From positions 620,001-684,000 of the forward strand of contig CASHTG010000005.1 in the NCBI GenBank assembly GCA_949357655.1: a stretch of DNA of 64,000 nucleotides, written 5' to 3'. A model generated the notes under the pieces. It was not told where the DNA came from and ran no database searches. It saw only the letters and a program-made list of their open reading frames with translations. Source of the stretch: Parascedosporium putredinis. Its lineage: Eukaryota; Ascomycota; Sordariomycetes; Microascales; Microascaceae. Shown here piece by piece: positions 23,518 to 34,837 of this stretch; positions within the stretch are counted from its first letter, which is position 1; each line of letters starts with the position of its first letter. The position numbers and the translations under genes are program-made.

Positions 23518-24756
23518 TTGGCTCTCTTTGTTCGCGCGTTGCCTCTCTCTTGTCGTCTCGTTTTTCCTTTTTGGCTTTGTGCTTCGTTCCCCCTCCTCCA
23601 CTCGTCGACACTGCCTTTTAGTTTCTTTTTCCTTTCCCTTTTTCGTTGCACAGTTACATGCGACTATTTCCGGATATTGAAACCCTCTGGCCGGTCCAAT
23701 ATTTCCCTTCATCTACTCTCCCACCCTCTCTCTCCCTTCTCTCCTTGGTCAACCTCTCTTGGTTTCTCCATCTTTCCCCTCACGGTGGATTTCTTCAAAT
23801 CCTTAATTTGCTACCAACCCGGGACCGTTGGCCTTTTCCGTGAGACGACTTATTACCACGAGTGAGATTCTGACTTTTGCATTCTTGTTTTCATCTTTCT
23901 CTTTTTTCTGCGCTTGCTTCTTTTCTTCGCCTTTGCTCTCTTCTCCCTCCCGCTCCATCCCTCTCAGGTCCTCGCCTCACCTCCCACCCGTCCTTATTGG
24001 CGCAAGTCGTATAACACCCGACCTGTGGTCATCAAAGAAAAGCCCGAAAACCCACCACCCAAGCAACTTCTTCGGACGGCTGTGCCTCGCTCATATTCTT
24101 GTTTTACTTCCTTTTTCTCGTTTCGTACCCATTCCTTTTTTGCTTTCCTCGCCTTCTTTCTTTTCCTCAGACGCCATTCTCCCGCCCGTCTGACAACCAC
24201 TACGCATTATACCCGAACGGCGCCTCCCCTCATCTCGTAGTCAAAGCCGCGTTTATCTTAATCACCCTAAACATCCGAACCGGCATGATAATACAACTCC
24301 GCCTCGACACATTATGAAGGTTACGAATGGTGCATTGTCCGACATCTATGCAACTTGGGCTAGCTCAGTCTCCTCCTGTTGCTCGTACTTGACATCATGT
24401 TATAGCGATCGATCCCAACTAAGTACGTTTCTTCCTACTATTTCCTTGCTAAACCAGATCCATAATATCCACATGCCCACTTTTCCCCATCGCTCTTGCC
24501 GAAGCCCGCTCCTTCCCTTTTGCGTACACTGCCAGTTCTTATTATTAGTCTTCTCGATATTACTTGCGTCCCTCCTTCCTTTTCCTTTTTTCTTCCCTGG
24601 CAATCTATTTTCTATTCTTCTGCTTCCTATTCGAGTTGATCTCGTCATTCCTTGTTACATCGGATCCCGTCCTATCTTTCCGTTCCACTTCTTTCCTTCT
24701 TTCCGTCTTTTCGAGAGAAAACAAATCTAGACCCCATTCTATCATCCAAGCCCAAC
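23518..24756 (+). promoter_or_regulatory. Polypyrimidine-rich leader/promoter
   Basis: The + strand is strongly biased to C and T for about 1.2 kb directly before the ATG at 24757. Such CT-rich stretches are typical of fungal promoters and 5' UTRs. No single element is identified. Confidence 0.45.
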
Positions 24757-26537
24757 ATGAGGTTACGGGCCAAGAGAAGAAATCTAGGTCTAACGTACGC
24801 AGGAACCGACACCCCGGCCTTCGCGGTGGTCGAAGAACAGCCCATCAACGCCCGAGCGCCTCACTCGAACGGACTGATAGACGACCCCTTCAACCCCTTC
24901 GCCAAGGAGACGTTCGCCCCGACCTCGTCCGAGAAACCCGCCGGCCGCAGGAGCTTCGCATCGAGCATACGGGGATTTTACCGCAGAAGCCCCCGCGCTC
25001 GCACAGGCTGCGAATCTCGTCGCCGACCAACTTCCGCCATGTCGCAACCCACTCGTTCGATTACCCCGACCCGTTTTCGTCCGCCCGCTCACCCCCACGT
25101 TTGGCATCCCCAAGCGGGAAGAGGAGTATGGGTACGACAACCTGTACCGCGACCGCGAGCAGGCCTCCACCTACGGGCCCTTGCAGCTCCCCGCGGGCAA
25201 CGGAGTGAAGATGTCCCCATCCTCCCCTACTTCGAGGGAGCCGGCGAGAGGGTCGTAACGCCGCCGCCGCCGGCGAAACTCCGGGGCGACCGAGAGGACG
25301 AGGTTGACGGGTTCAGCCTCAAGAGGAGCAGGTCGAGCCTCTCCTTCCACGTACCCCGCAGGCGGGCGACGGGCGGCTCCTCTTCCCACGCCAACACGCC
25401 GCTGCAGGGATCGCCCCGTGTCGCGGAAACGGTGAGGCAGCGGTCCGCGTCGTCGCCCCCGCCACCCGAGGTCCCGCCCAAATCGCGGGCTAGGGCTAAC
25501 ACGGCGCCCGAGGCTGGCCTGGTGGACACGCTCAAGGAGCGTATTGCCGAGGCGATGATGGAGAGGGATCGGCTGCAGGAGATGATTGAGGACGTGATTG
25601 AGAGGCAAAGCATTTATCTGGGTAGCCGCCCTTCGACGGCTCACTCCATGAGGACCCAGATCCTTGCTAGTACGTCTAGGACCCCCTTACCCGCCGGTGC
25701 GCGCCCCAGGAAACTAACGCAATCCCCCTCCTAGGTGCCGAATCCGTCCCGGCGATCCCAGCTATGCCTCCCATGGCTCCCTCGTTTGCCGAACGCCTCA
25801 ACCCGGACCTTAACCGAAGCGCAACCACCACCCCCGGCCCATATGGTCCGTACGGCCCGCAAACGTTTGCGCCGACTCCCCCGCCCGTCCCCCGCCGCCT
25901 TCCACTTCTCCTCGCTCGCTCCGGCGCCTCTACACATCGTACCTGTCCAGGCCCCGCCGACTCCACCTCGCTCGCGCGCGTCTGATCGGCCCATCCAGCC
26001 GCCTCTGCCGCTGGTTCTCCGTCCGCCGCTCCGCAAGAAGAAGTCGTTTTCGCGCGTGTCCACCTGGCTCTTCCCCAACGCCACCAATGACGAGTCGGCC
26101 GCCCACCACCAGCGCCGAGCCGGTGGCAGGAACGGCATCAGCATCGACTCCATCACCAACGTGCCCCGCCCGGTCCGTGACACGGACGGGTTTTACCAGT
26201 GCGTCAGCCCCCGAGTACGTGGGATCCGAGACGCCACAGCACCGACAGCGTGTCGACGGCCTCGACGTGGTCATCCGAGGACGAGGGCGAGACGGTCCCC
26301 ACCACGCTTTCGCCCTGCCAAAGCCCGGGCATGATGTACACGGGAGTTGGCAGCCTTGACGAAGGGTTTGCCGGACTTCTCGCGGTCCCGGGCGGCCAAG
26401 GCTCGCCCCAACAGCAGCAGCAGCGCTTAGACCGCATGAGCACCTTTGGCGGCGGCCGCAGCGGAAGGAGCGAGGTCTCGAACGGATCGGGCATCTCGGG
26501 CGCCTCCACCGCGACAGTCGTCGGTGTTGCGTACTAA
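24757..26537 (+). CDS. Uncharacterised fungal protein with coiled-coil segment
   Basis: Two exons are clear: 24757-25669 and 25735-26537, split by a GTACGTC intron with a CTAAC branch site and CCTAG end. I do not recognise the family. The protein starts MRLRAKRRNLGL and contains DDPFNPFAKETF. A Pro/Ser/Arg-rich part follows with FSLKRSRSSLSFH. A helical segment, DTLKERIAEAMMERDRLQEM then IEDVIERQSIYL, is likely coiled coil. Exon 2 gives GPYGPYGPQTFAP, RKKKSFSRVSTWLFPN, STASTWSSEDEGE and a Ser/Gly-rich end GVGSLDEGFAGL then ATVVGVAY. It looks disordered and phosphorylatable, with no catalytic motif. The coding frame changes several times (around 24960-25090, near 25250, around 25960-26000 and at the C run near 26210). 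I therefore give only the span. No signal peptide or membrane segment is seen. Confidence 0.6.
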
Positions 26538-28603
26538 GTGATGGGGATATGGCCGAAAAAGGGAGGAGGACGAGGTTGGCTTTTATCTTCACCTCTCCCC
26601 CTCCCCGCAACGGCCAGCCGAATTTTCCTTGACTCTCTGTCGTTTACCGGCTTTTGCATTCATTCCTTTCCTTTATCCGGTCCATGATACCATTTTACAC
26701 CATGCCGCACCATACCCATACCCTTTGGTAGACCTACGGGTCACCAAGCTGTTTTTCTTCATGCATCTTGTTTCATTTAACCTCTCCACCTTTCCCCGTC
26801 TCCCCCTCTCCGCGGGCGTGTCACACTTTTACTCTCTCCATCATCTCGGGCTAAGAGGAGGGCATAACCATGCCATCCCTAGCCCCTGTCCCTTTTTTTG
26901 TTCTTTTTCGTTCTTATTTCCCTTGTCGCTTTACCCTCGGCCTTTGCGGCGAGGTTTACCTCTGTAAACTGGGTTTTCAGAGTCGAGGGCATGCGCCTCT
27001 TTACGCAGCGCAATCACGTACGAAGACTTTGACCACGACCTTTGCTGGTGCCAGCCAGACTGGCTCTTCTACACATCTTCTTCTCTTTGTTTTCCTCCAC
27101 CCCCTGTGGGCTGGACTTTTTTGTAGTCTCATTTATTGCATATATGATGGCTACATATATTGGATATATATATCTGTATCTATCTGTATGCATGTGTTGT
27201 TTTTGTATAGACAGAAAAATTAGGAGGGAGTTTGGAATGGGGCAAGGACAACGAACCCTCGATAGATTCGGCGATGATACCTGGTCGGTGAGATGTTGAC
27301 GGGAGGGGAAAACAAACATCTACCGCATGGGAGGAATTTTTTTCTTCATTTATTTTCTTCAATCAGTTCCATGACCTCTTCTGTTGAAAGGGATTCGCAA
27401 ATTAATACATGCTACATCCGTTTGATCATGGATTGTTTCTTCTTTTTAACTCTTCTGCCTCTTGTTCTCGTCTTCATGCTTGTGCTGGCGTATGCGTGTG
27501 GATGATGAATCTCAGGTCGTCTTGAGAAACCTGTGGAAACCGGGTCTAAGCGAGTGTCGTTGAAATTGTCATGCGGCGGTCTAATGGGCGGGGACGTCAA
27601 CCTTGATGGAGCTATCTGGTGGTCACTGCTTGGCGGACAGGACTGGACCTATCAGTCCCCTGGTTGAAAGCACGCCGCTAGTTTAAAGGCGTGTTCAATG
27701 GAGTTACAGCACTGACGCTGATCCGGTCACGTCCAGAAGCAGAGAACATTGATCCATTGGAAAAGCAGAGGTACATTCGGCTGTTCCCTCCCCCAAAGAC
27801 ACTGGCGCTGCCGTCCAATCCAAACCCCAGGAATTCCCCAACGCTCTGGATCATTAATCGATCGCTGGCCGCTGTTTCTATTTTTTGTCTCGCCTTTCCT
27901 TCCTTCATCTCGCTCCTATTGTTATTTAACCTTTTTTCTGTTCGCAATCCCAGTCCAAAACCCAAACACGTCGGAATTCTATCTATTTTTCTCACCCTGA
28001 ATGGACGCCAACCCCTACTGCAAGGCACCAGAAGACTAGCCGAAACCTTGATTCTTAAGTTTGACACCCAACGGTCCCCGCCTCGCCGCCTCCTTCTCCC
28101 TGGGTTTCCATTTTTGCTTTTGGCGGATCTTCGCGGGCTGGGTTTCAGACCGAGAGTTTTTGGTGTTCGAGAAGTCGCCGGGCGTGACGGGATCGAAGCT
28201 CTTCTTCTCCCTCCCCCTTTCCCCACCACCACCACCACCACAGCCGCCGCCGCCGCATTTCCCGAGGCTGACGACGACGAGCGGGCGGGTCTTGGAAGGG
28301 GCAAAAGGTTTCGCTATTTCTTTTCCGGCGGGGTCGTGTGCATGTGGGCTGGCTCTTTTCAGCAGACAAAAATTGTGTTAAAAACGAACTGAAACCGCCG
28401 AGGACGCTGCTATCTATTTTCGCAAATCGCTTCACCACTACCGGTTGGTGCTTTGGATGGAAGGTGCGAGGCTGCATGCAAACAGACGCTTTACGCTTTT
28501 GAGAGTCGTTTTTCCCCCTGTCGCTAGGTAGGAGGAAGCATAGCTATCTTCTTCTTCTTTCTTTTTTTCTCGTTGCGAGGGAAAAAAACAGAGCTACAAA
28601 AAG
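26538..28603. other. Intergenic region
   Basis: About 2 kb without a recognised gene. It holds the 3' UTR of the preceding gene and the promoter of the phosphatase. Overlapping open frames at 27678-28392 on both strands have no family features. Confidence 0.5.
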
Positions 28604-30265
28604 ATGTCCAAATCGAGGTTTGCCGTCGCCCTGGCGGCCGTGAGAGACCGGATCCCGGGTCTATCCCCTCATGCCTACGCGCCGTTGGAAGCAGCTTCCG
28701 CGACGGTGGATATTGCGGGTTCGGACGAACCACGCGACACGCCGTGGGGGCGCGGAATCGGAGACTGGTCAAGATGGCGACGCTGGCCTTGGCGGGCGCC
28801 ATGGTGTTGTACATGGTAGTAGGCTATGGGTAAGTTTTCTCCCCGTGGGCCAAGGTGAGGATGGAAGGGGTGAAGAAACGGGGGCTAACGTTGGCGTGTA
28901 GCTTCAATAACTACCGGTCAACCCCGGCCGATGCAAGGACTAGTCGTCTCTGGGGCCAGTACGCGCCCTTCTTCTCCGTGCCCTCGGACATTGATCCCGA
29001 GGTACCATCGGGATGCGTCGTCACATTTGCGCAGGTGTTGTCCAGGCACGGGGCGCGGGATCCCACCGCCTACAAGACGCAAGTCTACAATGCCACCGTG
29101 GCCAAGATTCAAGCCGGGGCTACCAAGTTCGCCCACGGCTACGGGTTCCTCAAGGATCTCGAGTACACGCTCGGCGCAGACCAGCTCACGCAATTTGGCA
29201 TCCAGCAGATGCTCGACCAGGGCCGAGTCATGGCCGAGCGGTACGGGCACCTCGTGCGCGACGACGACGACGACGACGACGGCAGCGACGGCGGGAGCGC
29301 CCTACCTTTCTCCGGGCCTCGGGCCAGGACCGCGTCATCGACTCGGCGAACAACTGGGCGAGGGGTTCTACGGCGAACTCATGGCCGGCAAGGGACGCAC
29401 GGTGCCCAGCGAAGAGGAATACCTCGCCGCGATCCTCGTCGTCCCCGAGACCGAGGGCTTCAACAACACGCTCGACCACGGCGGCTGCACCGAGTTCGAG
29501 GGCGGGCCCGACAGCCAACTCGGCAACCGCGCGCGCGACGCCTTTGCCGACCGCTTCGTCCCGCCCGTGCTGCGCCGGCTCCACGAGGGCCTGGGCGCGA
29601 GCCTGCACCTGACGCGGGACGACGTCGTCGCCATCATGGACCTGTGCCCGTTTTACTCGGTCGCGGACCCCGAGGGGAAACTCTCCGACTTTTGCCACCT
29701 TTTCACGCGGGACGAGTGGAAGAGCTACGACTACTACCAGTCCCTCGGCAAGTACTACGGCTACGGCGACGGCAACCCGCTGGGCCCGACGCAAGGGGTC
29801 GGCTTCGTCAACGAGCTGGTGGCTCGCCTCACGCGCCGGCCCGTGGAGGACCACACGTCGACGAATACGACGCTGACGGGGTCGCCGCGCACGTTCCCCT
29901 CGATCGCGCGCTGTACGCCGACTTTAGCCACGACAACACCATGATTTCGATTTACTCGGCGCTGGGGTTGTATAATGGTACGGCGCCGCTCCCGGGCACG
30001 AAGAGGGTGCCTCCCGCGCAGGCGGGGGTTTTCGACGAGTTGGGCGGTGCCGTTTGCCGGGCGCGCGGTGGTGGAGAAGATGACGTGCGGCGAGGAGGAG
30101 GGGGAGCTCGTCCGCGTGCTCGTCAACGATAGGGTTATGTCGCTGAAGGGATGCGGGGCGGATAAGTTGGGTCGGTGCGGGTTGGGGGAGTTTGTGAGGG
30201 GTTGTCGTTTGCGAGGGAGGGGGAAGGTGGGGGCAGTGTTTTGCGGAGGGGGAGTGAGTGAGTAG
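28604..30265 (+). CDS. Membrane-anchored histidine acid phosphatase (phytase-like)
   Basis: Histidine acid phosphatases hydrolyse phosphomonoesters, including phytate in the fungal branch. Exon 1 (28604-28829) starts MSKSRFAVALAAVRDR. After one base is allowed at the G run 28746-28750 it gives a transmembrane helix (LALAGAMVLYMVVGYG) preceded by Arg/Lys, so a type II membrane protein is likely. Exon 2 starts at 28902 with GFNNYRS and carries the catalytic RHGARDP, then DRVIDSANNWARGF, the proton-donor HDN (SHDNTMISIYSALG) and the late SWAVPFAGR and MTCG segments of phytases. A (GAC)7 run (29260-29280) inserts seven Asp. Frame breaks: 28746-28750, 29307-29309, 29362-29365, 29896-29899, 30024-30028 and near 30198-30201. 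With the last one corrected the stop is about 30256; uncorrected it is TAG at 30263-30265. Confidence 0.87.
29260..29280 (+). repeat. (GAC)7 trinucleotide repeat encoding poly-Asp
   Basis: Seven GAC codons in the phosphatase gene, immediately followed by GGC AGC GAC GGC. They extend a loop between the RHG core and the next conserved segment. Confidence 0.9.
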
Positions 30266-32000
30266 GAGGGAAGATGAGAGATGTGATGGACGTTGTGTGA
30301 GAGAACGTGGGAGAGGGACCGAGGGTTGTGGAGTGAGGTGGAGAGATTTGATACCCCAGAAGCATTGTGTTTGTTTTTCTTTTTTCCAGAGCAGGGTGGA
30401 TCTTAATGAGGAATAAAGAGGAGGATACTGTTCCATCTTCTTCCGTTTGCCCCTGCGTCAAGCGGCTTTGTTGACGGTTCCGGAGTCCGAGGTGCTGCGT
30501 TGCACGAACATGGCATGGCGCTCTCGCATCATCATCCCCTTTGGGGACTTCTTCTTTATTTCACCTGGTAATGCAGGGTTGGAGTTTCTTCTTTTGGGTA
30601 TATACTAGCATAGGCTCATCATATACGCGCATACGTCCACGCACCTAAACCCACCCTGAAGGCAGCACCGGGAACAAAGAGTCAAATGGTTACCGCTCTC
30701 CCGTCACCCCGGACTTGGTAGATGTGACGGGATCTGGGGCCTACCGTCTTCTTCTGGACCAAGCGGATACCTAGCGAGGAGTTAGGCTTCAGGTTGGATT
30801 TAGGTAGTAACCATCCCATGCCTCTTGACCACGAATGCTATGATCCCGCTAGCTTCTATTGGCCTCCTTTCGTGATCGTAACCTCTGTGTGTTTTTGTCT
30901 CCTTTTGATGCTCCCACGCCCCCTCAGCGCATCCTACGAGATCCCTTCCCGGGGCTCGAGAATCGAAGGGCTTCACGAGATTGTACTGGGAAGATGGGTA
31001 TGTTGTGCCCGATAACAGCCTAAAAGTGCAGAGGGTGACGAGCGCTCATTCGTCCTGCGTGAAGGAAAGAGAAACCGGCTTCCAAGGCAGCCGTTTTTAT
31101 TTCCTTTAGAGAAACGAACTTCAAATCGGATTCGGAAGTCTCAAAAAAGCTCAGCCTCACTTGTCCTTGTGGCCTAGCTGGCGTTGCTTTTCCCCCAAGA
31201 CTGTTTTGCCCTTTTGTCTCCTCGTTGGTCGGCTGAACAAGCCGCAGAGCGCAGAAGAGTCCGCTTGGTCTGTGTAGGCAACGAAATTCCAAGAAATGCT
31301 GATTAGGTAACGCACCAAAAATACCTTGAACGGGGCGAGCAGGGTCAAGTTAGGATGGAAGTGGGGATGGACCAGGTTTGGTCCTCCGTCGCCTCCGTGT
31401 GCGTTTGCGGTGCGGTGCTTCGTGCGCGTCCCGCCCAACTGGGAAGCTGTGGAGCAGGCAAAGCCCAAGCCAAAAACGTCATCTTGGAGGAGCCATTCGC
31501 TCCTCCCCAAGAGCTCCGCCCCCGACCAACCCCAACTGTGCTACTTGGTAGCAGCAGAGGACAATCGTTGTGCGTCAATTTTCTTCCTTCCTTCCTTCCT
31601 TCCTTCCTCCCCTCCTTTTTCCCTCGTAAACAATTCTCTCTAAGAAATCATCGCTTTGCCTTTTTTTTCTGCCTTTGTTCCTCTCCATATCGCACTTGTG
31701 AGTTGTTGGCAAAAGCAACGCGGCACGTTTGGCCCTTGAGTGTATAGCTCAATCGAAAACGGCAGCACGGACAGGTTTGCCCGAGCTAGTTGCGGGGGCG
31801 CAGCCAAAAGCGTGGAAGCGAAATCGCCTGACGGACAAGTTTCAAACCTGGCACCACTCTCAGGAAAGACAAACGAAACACAAAACAATACACGAAAAAG
31901 TCGATCGCGAGCGACGGCTGAAAAAACGAGTACTCTACGAAGATAACCGCGATTCGAGAGTCGAGCGAAGAACCGCGCATTCGAAACAGAGAGGGACAAA
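30266..32000. other. Intergenic region
   Basis: 1.7 kb with no recognised gene; a (TTCC)n microsatellite is at 31584-31608. Confidence 0.5.
31584..31608. repeat. (TTCC)n microsatellite
   Basis: Six tandem TTCC units. Confidence 0.93.
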
Positions 32001-32822
32001 ATGGTGAATGTTGCAGGAGGCATAGTGATCGCCATTGTGGTGATAGCGGTGGTGGCGGCGCTGGGATGGGTCGCTTTTACCCAATTGCGCGCCAGGCGCC
32101 TCGGAGTAAGTTTTCCACTCTAACAATTCCACATCTTCCTTCAGAGGAGGGAAACAGCAGAGCTTTTCCGCTCTTCCGCGTCCTCTCTCCTCCTTGGGCT
32201 TGCTTACACGTGTCTAATTAACCCACCATTTGCAGCTTCCACCTCCGTCGTTCTCCTCCTACATACCATTCAAGAAGTCCAACGACTCACCGTTTGACTC
32301 GCGGGCCTCGCAGGGCGGCGTCGTGGGATGGGTCAATGACCGTGTCCGCGGCTTCAAGCAGCGCAACAACCGCACCGCTCGAGGTGCGTACGAGCCTTCT
32401 GGTGGCAACGCCGCGCGGGGAACCATGGCGGCCTTGACCCCGACGAAGCTTGGGATTCTCGCGTGCACGACGAGTACGGCTATTACGAGGAACAGGAGCT
32501 TGGTAATACGAGCTACCGTGGCGGGGGTGGCGTGGGTGGCGTGGCCGGAAACACAAACCGTCTAGGTGACGATCTCGGTGGCAGCGGATACGAGATGAAC
32601 TTGCCCCGGACACCTGCCGCCCGGTCCCCGGCCCCTCAGGAGGAGAGGAGGGGTAGGCAGCCTGCCGAGAGGAACCCGTTTGACGATGACGCCGAGCCGA
32701 GCAATATCAGCGTTCGCAAGATCAGCCCGAGGCCGCTCGATACGGGGGCGGGCCGAGCTGGCGGCAGGAAGGAGGATGACAGCCCAACTGATAGGAGATC
32801 GATGTTCAGAGAGGAGGTCTAA
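32001..32822 (+). CDS. Small single-pass membrane protein of filamentous fungi
   Basis: Two exons: 32001-32105 (35 codons, phase 0) and 32236-32822, with a GTAAGT...TTGCAG intron. Exon 1 is almost entirely one membrane helix, starting MVNVAGGIVIAIVVIAVVAA and ending FTQLRARRLG, so the positively charged side probably faces the cytosol. Exon 2 continues LPPPSFSSYIPFKKS, then GVVGWVNDRVRGFKQRNNRT, an acidic LDPDEAWDSRVHDEYGYYEE stretch and a disordered C-terminus (ERNPFDDDAEPSNISVRKIS) ending at TAA/TAG after FREEV. The frame changes once at the G run 32417-32420. The order helix, LPPPS...YIPF, basic patch, DPDEAWD resembles fungal proteins loosely labelled acid-phosphatase-like, but no phosphatase motif is visible and I assign no function. 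Confidence 0.7.
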
Positions 32823-33806
32823 GCCTTCCAACGCAAGGGTCTCGCTAATCACTAGGATTGGCAACAACATGTGGTGCTGGTGGCAATGGGTCGGGGCAGG
32901 GGCAGATGAGGTGGACTTCACACGGAACGATATAGCACGAGCGGCATGAGCGGTCCAGATCATGGCACTGTACGACTTGGTTTCCTTTCTTTTCCTTTCT
33001 TTTCTTCCAGGACGGCGGTATCAGGGGGAAAGGGATTATTTTATTGCTCTTGTGGCGTTTGGATGAGGGCGGACTAGGTTTCTCTATCTTACTCCTCGTC
33101 CTCCTTGGTATACGAGATGGTCGCTTCTTTTTAACAGAGAGAGAGTAACAAGATGGCCACGACACCCTAAATACTCAATCATTCCCCTCCTTTGACTTGT
33201 CCTCTAGGCCATGGGTCAGTTCGTTTAAGCCGATGGATGCATCTCGGCCGGGTCAGCCCTGCTGCCTCGGTGCACTTCTCCCTACTTCCCTTTCCGTTTA
33301 CGTATTACCCAAACGATGCAAGGGACCCACCAAGCAACTTGGATCTCCGTTCACCAATCAACTCCCTTGATGAGCCCATCTGTCAACATTTTTGGGCTCT
33401 CGTCAAATCCCAAATAGAGTCGAGGAAACGGGGACGTCATCTAGCTCGGGAGAGGATGGTTTGATCAGCTCAAGGTCAATTTCTCGGAATCGGACCCAAC
33501 CAAGAGCTCAACCCCGCCTCCCCCACCAAAACCGTTAGCTCTGAATGCTTTCCATCTGCCCCTCCACAACATTGACACCAGCACAGCTCTCGTGAATCCG
33601 ATATTCTTTTCATCATCCAGCCTAGAGCAGATCTGCCCCCTTTCTAATACTTGGCCCAAAATCATACGAGCCCAATTGCCTACAGAATCGATTCCTAGAG
33701 ATATACGATTCCCTCACTTCAATCCCCTTGAGCACGTAACTCCTCCTTGTAGGCGGAGCTACCATCAATAGCTTGTCAACTCAACAATCTCCACACATCA
33801 TTCACC
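32823..33806. other. Intergenic region
   Basis: About 1 kb; 3' UTR of the preceding gene and promoter of the inositol monophosphatase gene. Nothing else recognised. Confidence 0.5.
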
Positions 33807-34837
33807 ATGGCGGACGTCGACCTCAAAGCCGTCAAGAACAAGCTCGTCGAGGTAGCTAGAATAGCTGGGCGGATGATCATGGACTCCAACTATCAGCAGG
33901 ACTTTGAGACCGACACCAAGTTCAACGGTATGTGATGACAGAACGGGCCGAATGCCGCTCACACGTCGACTTCCTCCCTACCCTTCTCGATATTTCCCAC
34001 ATCCTGCCAAAGTTTCAGTGGGCGCCCCGCGCTAATAGCTCGCCCTCTTTCCCCACAGCCGTCGACCTCGTCACAGAAACCGACAAGGCAGTCGAGGAAT
34101 ACATCTCGGCCGCCCTCCGCGAAACCTTCCCCACCTTCTCCTTCATGGGCGAGGAGACCTTCCAACCCGGCACCAAAGTCGGCCCGGAGCCCACATTTGT
34201 CGTGGACCCCATCGACGGCACCACCAACTTTATCCACTCCTTCCCCCACGCCTGCGTGTCGCTCGGCCTGGCCGTGGACCGCACCCCGACCGTCGGCGTC
34301 ATCTACAACCCCTTTCTCGACATCCTCTACTGGGCCATCCAGGGCCAGGGCGCCTTCATGCAGACCCGGCCCGGCGGCGCGGCCATCGACCGACGTCTAC
34401 CGCTCGCCCGCACACCCGCTCCCTTGCAAGGGCTCGCCAAGGCGCTCGTGGCCGTCGAGTGGCCCGCGGCGCGGAGGGCGTCAACTTTGACGTCAAGGCC
34501 GACACGTTTCGCAAGCTGACGGCGAGCCGGGCCACGGGGGCGCCATGGTGCACTCGCTGCGGTCCTTGGGCTCGGCGGCGCTGAACCTCGCGGCCGTGGC
34601 GGCGGGCCAGCTCGACTTGTTCTGGGAGGGCGGGTGCTTCGCCTGGGACGTTTGCGCGGGCTGGTGTATCCTCGCGGAGGCGGGAGGGTTGATGGTGAGC
34701 GGGAACCCGGGCAATTGGGAGCCGGCGTTGGAGGAGAGGGTGTATCTCGCCGTGCGGGCGGCACCGAGCGGGCAGCGGGAGATTGCGGAGGAGTTTTGGG
34801 GGTTATTGGGGAGGGGAGGATGGAGTATGAGCATTGA
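33807..34837 (+). CDS. Inositol-1-monophosphatase family protein
   Basis: A Mg2+-dependent, Li+-sensitive-type phosphatase that acts on myo-inositol monophosphates; the family also includes QutG-like proteins of quinate clusters. Exon 1 (33807-33927) starts MADVDLKAVKNKLVEVARIA. A GTATGTGATG...CCACAG intron follows and exon 2 starts at 34059 (AVDLVTETDKAVEEYI). Metal-binding motifs are all present: GEE in FMGEETF, DPIDGTTNF, and WDVCAG near the C-terminus with WEGG before it. The frame breaks near 34460-34475, at the G run 34536-34540 and at the G run 34798-34802. Correcting the last gives an ending EGRMEYEH with stop at 34835-34837, instead of the longer open frame to 34874. The start context CACCATGG is strong. 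Confidence 0.9.

Larger units (their letters stand above)
17943..24756. other. Large gene-free divergent intergenic region
   Basis: 6.8 kb between the divergent urb1 start and the next gene. I recognise no coding sequence; the longest open frames (for example 227 codons at 22446-23129, minus) are low in family features and cross microsatellite DNA. It contains a short perfect inverted repeat (20030-20050), a 9-bp triplet repeat (21479-21505), an A18 run (22398-22415), a CA tract (22620-22637) and a strongly pyrimidine-biased last 1.2 kb. Unannotated non-coding RNA or upstream exons cannot be excluded. Confidence 0.45.
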
